18,620 nt of DNA from contig JBATBW010000113.1 of the NCBI GenBank assembly GCA_049662565.1, positions 1 through 18,620 on the forward strand, read 5' to 3'. Of the stretch, positions 6,675 through 14,838 are shown in pieces. The first letter of the stretch is position 1. Every line of letters begins with the position of its first letter. The position numbers and the translations under genes are program-made. The notes under the pieces are model-generated. The model worked only from the letters and a program-made list of their open reading frames with translations. It was not told the DNA's origin and did not search any database. The DNA comes from JBATBW01 sp049662565 (GTDB lineage Bacteria; Bacillota_I; Bacilli_A; Erysipelotrichales; Erysipelotrichaceae).

Positions 6675-9600
6675 CTAGTATTCCAATACTTTATTAATTA
6701 AATACTTATCTTTGCTTGACAATCTAATTTCACAATAGATTAATCGATTGAGCACTAATTTACTTTGATATTGCATCAACTTATCAGGCATAATTGCTAC
6801 ATCTAATTCCCCTGATGCATCTTCTAAAGTTACAAACGCCATCTTCTCATTATTCTTAGTCATAATATACTTGATTCTAATAATTAAGACAAAAACTAAA
6901 TTAAAATTATGATGACATTGTGATAATCGAACACAATCTAATTTATTATGCTTTAAATATCTTGTCGTAGGATGAGCAGTCAAATAGAAACCGTAACACT
7001 CTTTTTCATCACTAGACAAATCACTACTAATATCTTGATAAATGGTAAGATTAGGTTTAGAGACAATATCAAAATTAAAGCTAATTTGATCAACATCTTC
7101 CACTTTTACTAAATTACCATAATCAATAACACTACTTAAATTATTCAACATTGTTGTTCTATTAAGTTTAAAATCATCTAAACAACCAGCTTTAATCAAA
7201 CTTTGGAGAATTTTAATATTTGTTTTATTTTTAACCAAACGAATTATACAGTCAATATAATCAACAAATAAACCATTCTCTCTTTCTTTGATGATACTGT
7301 TCACTACTACATTACCAATCCCTTTAATCATTGTTAATGGCATCTGAATAAAATTATCATTAATAGAAAACACATCTAAAGAAAAATTAATATTTGGTAG
7401 TTTAAACTTAATATTAAGCTTTAATGCTTCATAATAATATTCCTTTATTTTATTATCATCACCAATCACATTATTAAACAACGAACAATAAAATTCTTTA
7501 GGAAAATTAACTTTTAAGTAAGCACATTGGTAAGCAATCATCGCATAGGCAATCGAATGCGACTTATTAAAGCCATAATTCGCAAATCTTTCAATTAAAT
7601 TATAAACTTCATTTGCTACTAATACACTATAACCTAATTCTATCGAACCGGCAATGAATTCTTTTTTAAGACTAACCATAATTTCCATATTTTTCTTAGA
7701 AATTGCTTTACGAAATATATCGGCCTTGCCTAAAGAAAATCCAGCCATAACTTGTGCTATTTGCATAACTTGTTCTTGATATACAATAATACCATAAGTT
7801 GGTTCTAAAATTGTTTTCAACTTAGGATGAAGATAATTAATCTTATTATAATTAAGTTTATTATTAATAAAATTCTTAATATTATCCTTAGTACCCGGAC
7901 GATATATCGCAATACAATGGGCAATATCATTAAAACACTCTGGTTTTAAAGTCATAATCGTATCCGTCATTCCACTAGACTCTAATTGAAATAGACCAGC
8001 CGTTAACCCTTTTTGTAATAATTTAAACACCTTTTGATCATCTAAAGGAATCTTTTTAATATCTAACTTCGAATTAGCAAGAGACAAAGTATTATCTAAG
8101 ATTGTTAAATTCTTTAAACTTAAAATATCAATTTTAATCAAACCAAATCTTTCCAAACTATTCATTGGATATTGCGTCGCAATGACGCCATTAACATCAA
8201 CTAGAGGAACATAATTATCAATCGGGAATTTACTAATAACGACACCCGCTGCATGAATCGATAAGTTACGTGGCATATTTTCCAACTTTAAAGCAATTTT
8301 AAACCATTTTTTCTTATCGTCTTCTTGATCAATAATTTTTTGTAAACGCAAATTATTTTTATAACTATCAATTAAATTATCCGCCATTCTTTCATCAAAT
8401 AAACGGACAAAACTATCTACTTGATAGCCATTATAACCTAATGCCTTACCTACATCTCTAATCGCTTGTTTCATTTTAAAAGTATTAAAAGTTAATATTT
8501 TACTATAACAATTATCTTTATATTTATCTTGTAAATAATCAAATATTTTATCACGATCTACATCGCAAAAATCCGTATCAATATCGGGCATCGATATTCT
8601 TTCGGGATTTAAAAAACGTTCAAAAATTAAATCATATTTTAAAGGATCGATATGAGTAATACCTAACACATAAGCAACTAAGGAACCACCAGCACTACCT
8701 CTACCAACTCCAGTCGTAATATTATTTTTAAAGGCAAAAGAAATAATATCATAAACAATCAAAAAATAATTCGCAAAACCCATACTATTTATCACATTTA
8801 ATTCATAAGTTAAACGTTCTTGATATTTAGGATCAATATTCTTACCTAATCTTTTAATCAACCCTTTTTGACACAACAACTGTAACATCCCAAAACTATC
8901 ATCACAATAATCCGGCAACGAAGCTTTATTAATTTGCATATTAACATTACACATATCACTAATATCATCACTATTTTTAATAAATTGTGGTAAATATAAT
9001 TGAGTAAATTGATCAACCGGATACAAAAAACGATTATGAGGAGCAATTATCTTCGAATTATTCATATTAACTTGGGCTTGAATCGCCTTTAAAACTTTAT
9101 AATATTCATTATCTAAAGGATTAACATATATCGCTAATGTCATTGCGACCATTAAAATATTATTAGGTTGACAAATATCATAAATTATTTTATTCTGATT
9201 TTTATTAAAACTACTATCATTGTTTAATAAGGCGACATAAATACCGGAATATTCTTTATTTAATTGAACAATAATATTACTCAAATCATTAATCATATTA
9301 CTAATTAATAAATCCTGCATATAATTATTATCTAATAACAAGCAAATTACTAAATTATCTCGATACTTAATTAAATCTTCTTTAGTAAACGGTCTATTAG
9401 TCATAATCAATGAACTAATCTTCATTAAAGCTAAATAACCGGAATCATTTTTGGCATATAAATTGAAATGATATTCCTTATCTTCATCCTTTACTTTAAC
9501 ACCCATACCAATAATAGGTTTGATGTTGTTTTTCAAACACAAATCATAAAAATCTAAAGACCCAAACAAAACATTATCATCACATATTGCAATTGAACGA

Positions 9601-9695
9601 TAATGATTATTTTTCGCAAACATCACTAATTCTTCAACTTTGATTAAGCTATCTAAAATACTATAACAGGTTTTATTATATAGTAACGTTGCCAT
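6675..9695 (-). CDS. dnaE: DNA polymerase III alpha subunit, DnaE type
   Basis: A C-family replicative polymerase of 1006 aa, somewhat shorter than B. subtilis DnaE (about 1115). The polymerase domain shows GRGSAGGSLVAYVLGITHIDPL (331-352), catalytic Asp371 and Asp373 in MPDIDTDF, and the third carboxylate Asp523 in IKIDILSLKNLT. Helix-hairpin-helix DNA-binding and OB-fold parts follow (MIKGIGNVVVNSI; FVTLEDASGELDVAIMP). The N-terminal PHP domain is degenerate: the usual LHVHS.YS reads LYNKTCYS (5-12), and the DH following LTD is replaced by DN (40-41), so metal-dependent PHP activity is unlikely. In Firmicutes, DnaE normally works beside PolC, which is not in this window. The start has AAAGGAGG at 9700-9707. 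The gene heads an operon with the two-component genes and DUF554. Confidence 0.96.
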   Translation of the reverse strand: MATLLYNKTCYSILDSLIKVEELVMFAKNNHYRSIAICDDNVLFGSLDFYDLCLKNNIKPIIGMGVKVKDEDKEYHFNLYAKNDSGYLALMKISSLIMTNRPFTKEDLIKYRDNLVICLLLDNNYMQDLLISNMINDLSNIIVQLNKEYSGIYVALLNNDSSFNKNQNKIIYDICQPNNILMVAMTLAIYVNPLDNEYYKVLKAIQAQVNMNNSKIIAPHNRFLYPVDQFTQLYLPQFIKNSDDISDMCNVNMQINKASLPDYCDDSFGMLQLLCQKGLIKRLGKNIDPKYQERLTYELNVINSMGFANYFLIVYDIISFAFKNNITTGVGRGSAGGSLVAYVLGITHIDPLKYDLIFERFLNPERISMPDIDTDFCDVDRDKIFDYLQDKYKDNCYSKILTFNTFKMKQAIRDVGKALGYNGYQVDSFVRLFDERMADNLIDSYKNNLRLQKIIDQEDDKKKWFKIALKLENMPRNLSIHAAGVVISKFPIDNYVPLVDVNGVIATQYPMNSLERFGLIKIDILSLKNLTILDNTLSLANSKLDIKKIPLDDQKVFKLLQKGLTAGLFQLESSGMTDTIMTLKPECFNDIAHCIAIYRPGTKDNIKNFINNKLNYNKINYLHPKLKTILEPTYGIIVYQEQVMQIAQVMAGFSLGKADIFRKAISKKNMEIMVSLKKEFIAGSIELGYSVLVANEVYNLIERFANYGFNKSHSIAYAMIAYQCAYLKVNFPKEFYCSLFNNVIGDDNKIKEYYYEALKLNIKFKLPNINFSLDVFSINDNFIQMPLTMIKGIGNVVVNSIIKERENGLFVDYIDCIIRLVKNKTNIKILQSLIKAGCLDDFKLNRTTMLNNLSSVIDYGNLVKVEDVDQISFNFDIVSKPNLTIYQDISSDLSSDEKECYGFYLTAHPTTRYLKHNKLDCVRLSQCHHNFNLVFVLIIRIKYIMTKNNEKMAFVTLEDASGELDVAIMPDKLMQYQSKLVLNRLIYCEIRLSSKDKYLINKVLEY

Positions 9696-9724
9696 AGGTC
9701 CTCCTTTATAGAAATATATACTTT

Positions 9725-9733
9725 ATTTTATCA
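9725..9733 (-). promoter_or_regulatory. Possible extended -10 promoter of dnaE
   Basis: TGATAAAAT (TG at 9732-9733, TAAAAT at 9725-9730) is an extended -10 element with 5 of 6 matches. It lies about 18 bases before the dnaE ribosome binding site. No good -35 is seen, because the upstream stretch is the U tract of the preceding terminator. Tentative in such AT-rich DNA. Confidence 0.4.
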
Positions 9734-9748
9734 TTTATTTATGAAATT

Positions 9749-9774
9749 AAAAAGCAAGAATATTCTTGCTTTTT
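9749..9774 (-). terminator. Strong palindromic terminator of the smc operon
   Basis: A perfect 26-base palindrome, A5GCAAGAAT followed by its complement, overlaps the last bases of the membrane protein gene. On the minus strand the hairpin ends in a T-rich tail (TTTTTAATTT). Because the palindrome has A and T runs at both ends it could work in both directions, but there is no plus-strand gene to terminate. Confidence 0.85.
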
Positions 9775-11446
9775 AGTTTTTATAATCATACGATAAATTA
9801 TCAAATTCAATTAAACCATACGATTTTTGTTCTTTAGCTGATTGGAAGAATTTAACTTCAACTTCATCACCAATTTTAGTAAATACTAATTCATTATTAT
9901 TAACAACAGACATTGTATATAATATCGGTTTGTCGTCTAACATCAAATAATAATGCGTATTACCATCTATTATTACTTTTTCAATTGCCGTAACTTTCGC
10001 TTTTAAAGTTGTACTACTGCCTTCTGTATCAACCTTTTGACCATTACTTGATAATTTCTTTAAATAATCAGCTTGAGCTAATTCAACTGTTTCACCAACA
10101 CCGACAACATTGTAGTTAGTTACATTAACAAATGAATATAATTTAACTAATTGTTCACCATCTTTTAAACTAATAAAATAAGTTGGCTGACTCGCAATAT
10201 TTAATAATACTGGGAAAGTTGCAGTATAACGTAAGTTTTGTACTTGCCCTTGGGCACTACTCATCGCACTTTCTTCATCAGCTCCACCAACATTATAGTA
10301 TTTAGCATTTTTTGTTTTTAAGTTAATTAAAGCAAAACCGGTAATCGAACGGTCAGCACCAATAGATGTCATTCCGGTAAAGGCATGAGTTTGACCATCA
10401 ATATTGATATAATTATAACCATCTGTTGTTTGCAACATATCTTTTTGACCAAAAATAGTATTAACAAAACCATTTACATAGTAACCCCAATTATCAATTT
10501 GGCTCCATGCAAATTCAACTGGTTGAACACGATCAACCCATTTAGGTAAATTATCTAAATTATACTTCTTCATTTCACCAGTGACAGCATCACATACTAT
10601 AGCACCAGTTGCATCTGGTCCACCATATAAACCAATTTCCGGTTCATAAGTAGACACTACCCAATATGGATGACCTTCATCATCAATTTCAAATGAATAA
10701 TCCGTTAATAGTTCGCTACGATAAGCATGACGTACGTGACGGAATAAATTAGTGTTTAAATATGAACTAGGCACATATTTCATTCCTTCATCCAACATCA
10801 CTAATTGGACATCATTAGGGTCAGTTACATTAACTTTAATATAGCCTGGTACCCCATTCTCTTTATTTTTGAACCATTTGATAAAATCACGATATTCTAA
10901 AGGTGAAACTCGATACAATTCACCACCACTAGATACTAAAGTGTAATCTTTATTAATGTAAAATTGCGAACCTAAAGCACTTACTTCACCTAATTTTTTA
11001 TCACCTAACTTTTCCGCCATATCTTTATCAACAATAGGGATATCTTCCCTTTTGATGTCCGGATATGTCTCTGAAAAATTAGTAAATGTTTCCATATTAA
11101 TTTGTTTTTGATATTTTTCTGCATTCAAGAATTCGCTACTTAAAAATTGGAAGACAAAAGATGTGCCTACCCCAATGATGATAGTGAAAATCGTTATCTT
11201 ATTAACTTTATTAAATTTACCAACTAATAAGATATCTAGTACCGTAAAAATACCTAATAAGAAAGCAATCAACATCACTGTCGATGGCGATTTAATACTA
11301 TAGACTGGGAAAGTTACATAATCAATGATAACCGCAACTATTAAAGTAATTAATACAGCATATATATGACCCTTATTACCCATTCCTTTATAAATATTTT
11401 GGAAATTATTTGTGTTAAAATCATTACCATTAAAATTAAATTTCAT
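9773..11446 (-). CDS. Unrecognised membrane-anchored protein with large extracytoplasmic region
   Basis: A 557 aa protein I cannot assign to a named family. A short Asn-rich cytoplasmic N-terminus is followed by three predicted membrane helices (about 28-46, 54-76, 84-102). Positive residues between helices 2 and 3 (KFNKVNK) put the N-terminus inside and residues 103-557 outside. The outer part contains HPYWVVSTYEP, then GAIVCDAVTGEMKKYNLDNLPKWVDRV. This recalls PepSY-like repeats, in which a strand ending in 'D..TGE' is followed by a short helix. A basic/acidic C-terminal segment (about 475-555) could be a small beta-barrel. Its ATG overlaps the stop of the upstream DHH gene (TAATG), with AAGGAG at 11453-11458. 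It is the last gene of the smc-ftsY operon, so a role at the envelope is plausible but unproven. There are no catalytic motifs I can name. Confidence 0.75.
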   Translation of the reverse strand: MKFNFNGNDFNTNNFQNIYKGMGNKGHIYAVLITLIVAVIIDYVTFPVYSIKSPSTVMLIAFLLGIFTVLDILLVGKFNKVNKITIFTIIIGVGTSFVFQFLSSEFLNAEKYQKQINMETFTNFSETYPDIKREDIPIVDKDMAEKLGDKKLGEVSALGSQFYINKDYTLVSSGGELYRVSPLEYRDFIKWFKNKENGVPGYIKVNVTDPNDVQLVMLDEGMKYVPSSYLNTNLFRHVRHAYRSELLTDYSFEIDDEGHPYWVVSTYEPEIGLYGGPDATGAIVCDAVTGEMKKYNLDNLPKWVDRVQPVEFAWSQIDNWGYYVNGFVNTIFGQKDMLQTTDGYNYINIDGQTHAFTGMTSIGADRSITGFALINLKTKNAKYYNVGGADEESAMSSAQGQVQNLRYTATFPVLLNIASQPTYFISLKDGEQLVKLYSFVNVTNYNVVGVGETVELAQADYLKKLSSNGQKVDTEGSSTTLKAKVTAIEKVIIDGNTHYYLMLDDKPILYTMSVVNNNELVFTKIGDEVEVKFFQSAKEQKSYGLIEFDNLSYDYKN

Positions 11447-12384
11447 TATTTCTCCTTATCAATTAATGATATCAAGTCATTAATTAATTGATCAATCTTT
11501 TCATGATCTAAATTTTTAACCCCCACAGCGTTAGCGTGTCCGCCACCGCCATATTTATTCGCAATTATATTTACTGGCACTTTTCTACTGCGAATACTTG
11601 CATTAAATGTCTCATTTTCTTCATTTTGATAGAACAATATCCAAAATTCAATATTCGCAATTTTGCCAATTTCCCCAACTAAATCCTTCACACTACTCAT
11701 TGATAGTGAATATCTGGCAATATCCTCATTTGTAATAATACCGTAACAAAGCTGATTATCAATATTAATAACATTACTTAAAAACCAATTCTTAAAAACA
11801 AACTTTTGATAACTCATTTTACTAATACGTTCATTTACATCAACAATATTCGCTCCCTTACTAACTAAGTAAGCTCCTACTTCTAATGTATCGCAGGTCG
11901 TATTCGTTGTTGTATAAGACAATGAATCCGTCATTAAACCACAATATAATAAGTTTGCGACTATTTCACTAATCTTATATGGCAACTTTTGAAAAATTCT
12001 AGTTAATACTTGCGTTGTTGAAGCACATTTCGGATCAACGATTTCATCATCGACATAGTTTTGCACTTTGATATGATGATCGATTAGAAGACGATGTTTA
12101 GCTAATTGATAGCGGTCATCATCTACGCGATGATCAACCGCATTGTCTAAAATGATGGCAAGAGAATTTTTAATTATTTCATCATCAATTTCATCACAAT
12201 GCAAATCATAACCATAATCATCATCAATATTACCTAAAGTATAAATTTGTTTGTTTTTAAAATTATCTTTCAACCAATAAGCTAAACCAAATTGGCTGCC
12301 TAAGGCATCCATATCGGGTTTTTGGTGGCGAAAGATAGTAATAATATCGTATTGTTCAATTAATGTTTGAAAGAGTCGTTCCAT
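11446..12384 (-). CDS. nrnA: DHH/DHHA1 phosphoesterase, NrnA-like oligoribonuclease / pAp phosphatase
   Basis: A 312 aa DHH-family phosphoesterase. Motif I is HQKPDMDALGS (20-30) with metal ligands His20, Asp24 and Asp26. Motif II is IILDNA (Asp80). Motif III is IDHH (101-104), followed by MTDS (Asp153). The C-terminal DHHA1 domain ends in the substrate-binding GGGGHANAVG (279-288). This order and length fit NrnA/YtqI, which degrades nanoRNAs and dephosphorylates pAp. Close relatives act on cyclic or linear dinucleotides, so the substrate is inferred; it lacks the PAS/GGDEF domains and membrane helices of GdpP. The ATG overlaps the ackA stop (TAATG at 12382-12386) without a clear ribosome binding site of its own, indicating translational coupling. 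Confidence 0.88.
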   Translation of the reverse strand: MERLFQTLIEQYDIITIFRHQKPDMDALGSQFGLAYWLKDNFKNKQIYTLGNIDDDYGYDLHCDEIDDEIIKNSLAIILDNAVDHRVDDDRYQLAKHRLLIDHHIKVQNYVDDEIVDPKCASTTQVLTRIFQKLPYKISEIVANLLYCGLMTDSLSYTTTNTTCDTLEVGAYLVSKGANIVDVNERISKMSYQKFVFKNWFLSNVINIDNQLCYGIITNEDIARYSLSMSSVKDLVGEIGKIANIEFWILFYQNEENETFNASIRSRKVPVNIIANKYGGGGHANAVGVKNLDHEKIDQLINDLISLIDKEK

Positions 12385-13574
12385 TACATTAAATTATATG
12401 TATCACGGGCAATACATAATTCTTCATTAGTTGGTACAACCCATACTTCAATTGCTGATTCATCTGTCGATAATTTAATTTCTTTACCACGAGATGCCGC
12501 ATTTAGTTTTTCATCCAACACGATATTTAAAGCATCTTTAACTTCATTAATAACTTCTAAACGAACAGCAGTATCATTTTCCCCTAGACCAGCAGTAAAG
12601 ACAATGGCGTCTACTCTTCTTAATTGCATTACATATGCACCAATAAAGTTCGCAATGCGGTTAGCATACATTTTACGAGTTAAAATAGCTCTTTCATTTC
12701 CTGCTTGAACTGCATCATCAATATCACGAGCATCACTAGAGATACCACTTATTCCTAACATCCCACTTCTTTTATTCATCATTGTTACAACTTCACTACC
12801 AGTGACATGAAGTTGTTCACTTAAATAACCAATAACTGCAGGATCTAAGTCACCACTTCTTGTTCCCATCATAATTCCACCAAGCGGTGTAAATCCCATT
12901 GATGTGTTGACACATTTGCCACCTTTTACCGCACTTAAACTTGCACCATTACCTAAGTGACATGTAATAATGTTGACATCTTCAATATTTTTATTCATTA
13001 ATTCAGCACAACGATAAGCTACATACTTATGACTAGTACCGTGAGCTCCGTATTTACGAACTTTATGTTCTGTATAATAATCATAAGGGATTGGATATAA
13101 GAAGATTTCTGGTTCCATTGTTTGATGAAATGCTGTATCAAAAACAAATACATGAGTCGCATTTGGCAATACTTTTTTAAATGCTCTTAAACCAATTAAA
13201 TGCGCAAAATTATGTAAAGGTGCTAACGAACATAAACTATCAACTTTTTCGACAACGTCTTCAGTTGCGATTACTGATTTGTCAAAATAACTACCACCTT
13301 GTACTACCCGATGTCCTGTTCCTTTGATTTCATCTAATGATTCCACTATTTTATAATCAATTAAAGCTTCTAATAATAATTTAACACCCACGTTATGGTC
13401 TTTGATTTCTAAAGTTTTAGTAATCTTTTCTCCATTAACTTTAATAGTAAAGATCCCTTCACTTAAACCAATTCTTTCGACAATACCTGATGTTAATACT
13501 GTTTCTTGCGGCATTTCAAACAATTGGAACTTCAATGATGAACTACCGGCATTTACTGATATAATTTTTGCCAT
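12384..13574 (-). CDS. ackA: Acetate kinase
   Basis: Interconverts acetyl phosphate + ADP and acetate + ATP, giving substrate-level ATP in fermentation. The protein (396 aa, normal length) has the acetokinase signatures NAGSSSLKFQLF (8-19) and HRVVQGGSYF (88-97). It also has FDTAFHQTM (catalytic Asp146), KYGAHGTSHKYV (His178), CHLGNGASLSAV, MGTRSGDLDPA (Arg239), FTAGLGEN and PTNEE (Glu384). All catalytic residues are present. The ATG is three bases past the ylxM stop and uses AAGGAG at 13582-13587. No phosphotransacetylase gene is adjacent. Its place in an smc-ftsY-ylxM operon is not an obvious functional pairing and may reflect only genome compaction. Confidence 0.97.
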   Translation of the reverse strand: MAKIISVNAGSSSLKFQLFEMPQETVLTSGIVERIGLSEGIFTIKVNGEKITKTLEIKDHNVGVKLLLEALIDYKIVESLDEIKGTGHRVVQGGSYFDKSVIATEDVVEKVDSLCSLAPLHNFAHLIGLRAFKKVLPNATHVFVFDTAFHQTMEPEIFLYPIPYDYYTEHKVRKYGAHGTSHKYVAYRCAELMNKNIEDVNIITCHLGNGASLSAVKGGKCVNTSMGFTPLGGIMMGTRSGDLDPAVIGYLSEQLHVTGSEVVTMMNKRSGMLGISGISSDARDIDDAVQAGNERAILTRKMYANRIANFIGAYVMQLRRVDAIVFTAGLGENDTAVRLEVINEVKDALNIVLDEKLNAASRGKEIKLSTDESAIEVWVVPTNEELCIARDTYNLM

Positions 13575-13576
13575 TT

Positions 13577-13903
13577 TTATTCTCCTTCAATTTCATATAA
13601 TATTTTAACATATTTTTCATTTTCCTGAAATATGTTTAAATCTTCATAAACTTTAACTCTTTGATTAAACTTCTCTAATAATTTTAATTTATTTTCATAA
13701 TTATCTAATAAATTATTTGTTCTTTTAATCACATCTAATACTGCCGAACGACTAATATTTAATTCTTCACTAATCTCTTGAAGAGAAAAATCTTCATTAT
13801 AATACAACTGCAAGATGTTTAACTGATGATCAGTTAGTAATTTACCATAAAAATCTAACAAATCACTATAATGAGTCAACTTATTCATCCTGTAAACCAT
13901 CAC
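13577..13903 (-). CDS. ylxM: YlxM-family helix-turn-helix protein, SRP-pathway associated
   Basis: A small protein (up to 108 aa) of the YlxM/p13 family. It shows LLDFYGKLLTDHQLNILQLYYNEDFS, then a helix-turn-helix (about 40-64: SLQEISEELNISRSAVLDVIKRT), and a charged C-terminal helix with LDNYENKLKLLEKF. YlxM homologues sit with ffh or ftsY and have been linked to SRP function; the biochemical role is poorly defined. The start is uncertain. The open frame begins with GTG at 13903, then ATG at 13900 and a further ATG at 13888 (MNKLTH). All lie inside the end of ftsY and none has a good ribosome binding site, so coupling to ftsY is likely; I favour 13900 or 13888. ackA follows after two bases. 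Confidence 0.9.
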   Translation of the reverse strand: MMVYRMNKLTHYSDLLDFYGKLLTDHQLNILQLYYNEDFSLQEISEELNISRSAVLDVIKRTNNLLDNYENKLKLLEKFNQRVKVYEDLNIFQENEKYVKILYEIEGE

Positions 13904-14837
13904 AAATCGCTAGTAAAAATTCATCTAAATCAAATTCTTTTAGATCAGTAGCTTTTTCACCTAAACCCACATATTTGACATCAATGCCAATTAAGTCCTT
14001 TATCGCAATGACAATTCCGCCTTTAGCACTACCATCCATTTTAGATAATACAATACCATCTACTTCACTATTTTGATAAAATGTTTCCGCTTGACTGATG
14101 CCATTTTGACCCGTTGTTGCATCAATAACTAAAAGCGTGTTAATTACACAACCCTGCGCTTTATTGCTCACTACACGTCTAATTTTAGCTAATTCATTCA
14201 TTAAATTAACTTTGTTTTGTAAACGACCTGCTGTATCTAATATCACTATATCAAAATTGTCTTCTAAAGCATAATTAATCGTTTCTACAGCTACACTAGC
14301 ACTATCTTCTTTTTCTTTACCACAAACTACCGGAATCGCATGTTTGTCGCCCCAAGTTTTCAACTGACTTACTGCAGCTGCTCGGAAAGTATCACAAGCT
14401 CCTAATACCACCTTTTTACCTTCTAAGCCATATTTATAAGCTAATTTACCAGTAGTAGTTGTTTTACCACTACCATTTACTCCAACCATTAAGAATACAG
14501 TTAATCCTTGATTATTAAACTTTACTCTTTCAATTGGTTTTAACTTATATAGATTCGACATTTCCAAAACTAAACCATCGACAACTTCATTAAAAGTAGA
14601 AAGACGATCCTTGTTAATTCGCCATTGCAAATTGTCCATAATCTTTGTCGCTGTTTGATAACCGATATCACTTTCTAATAATATCTCCATCAATTCTTCC
14701 ATAAAATCATCATCAACATTTTTAAACATTTTCGATAAAGATTTTAATTTCGCACCAAAAGACTTATTAGTCTTACTAAATCCTGATAAATATTCACTAT
14801 CAACTTTTTTTTCTTTAAATAAATCAAAAAATCCCAT
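13881..14837 (-). CDS. ftsY: FtsY, signal recognition particle receptor GTPase
   Basis: The SRP receptor (318 aa) accepts the ribosome-nascent chain-Ffh complex at the membrane through paired GTPases. It has a short N-terminal region starting MGFFDLFKEK, an amphipathic membrane-targeting type. The N domain is at about 30-105. The G domain carries P-loop GVNGSGKTTTTGK (119-131), DTFRAAAVSQLKTW (149-162), DTAGRLQNK (201-209), TTGQNG (241-246), SKMDGSAKGG (265-274) and GLGEKATDLKEFD (291-303). The long acidic A domain of E. coli is absent, as is usual in Gram-positives. The ATG is one base past the smc stop with AGGAGA at 14843-14848. The partner ffh is not in the window. Confidence 0.97.
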   Translation of the reverse strand: MGFFDLFKEKKVDSEYLSGFSKTNKSFGAKLKSLSKMFKNVDDDFMEELMEILLESDIGYQTATKIMDNLQWRINKDRLSTFNEVVDGLVLEMSNLYKLKPIERVKFNNQGLTVFLMVGVNGSGKTTTTGKLAYKYGLEGKKVVLGACDTFRAAAVSQLKTWGDKHAIPVVCGKEKEDSASVAVETINYALEDNFDIVILDTAGRLQNKVNLMNELAKIRRVVSNKAQGCVINTLLVIDATTGQNGISQAETFYQNSEVDGIVLSKMDGSAKGGIVIAIKDLIGIDVKYVGLGEKATDLKEFDLDEFLLAICDGLQDE

Positions 14838-14838
14838 A

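Noticed and set aside
9773..11446. Naming the membrane protein as a known envelope protein (CvpA, PepSY or cell-shape protein)
   Set aside because: The length and topology do not fit CvpA, and the PepSY resemblance is only to short stretches.
11446..12384. GdpP-type cyclic-di-AMP phosphodiesterase
   Set aside because: There are no membrane helices and no PAS or degenerate GGDEF domain; the size and motif order fit stand-alone NrnA.
12367..12708. Open frames on the opposite strand or in other frames at 3462-3644, 4640-4864, 8858-9046, 12367-12708, 13402-13608, 15092-15355 and 17537-17785
   Set aside because: Each lies within or mostly within a well-identified gene, has no ribosome binding site or recognisable domain, and is expected by chance in AT-rich DNA.
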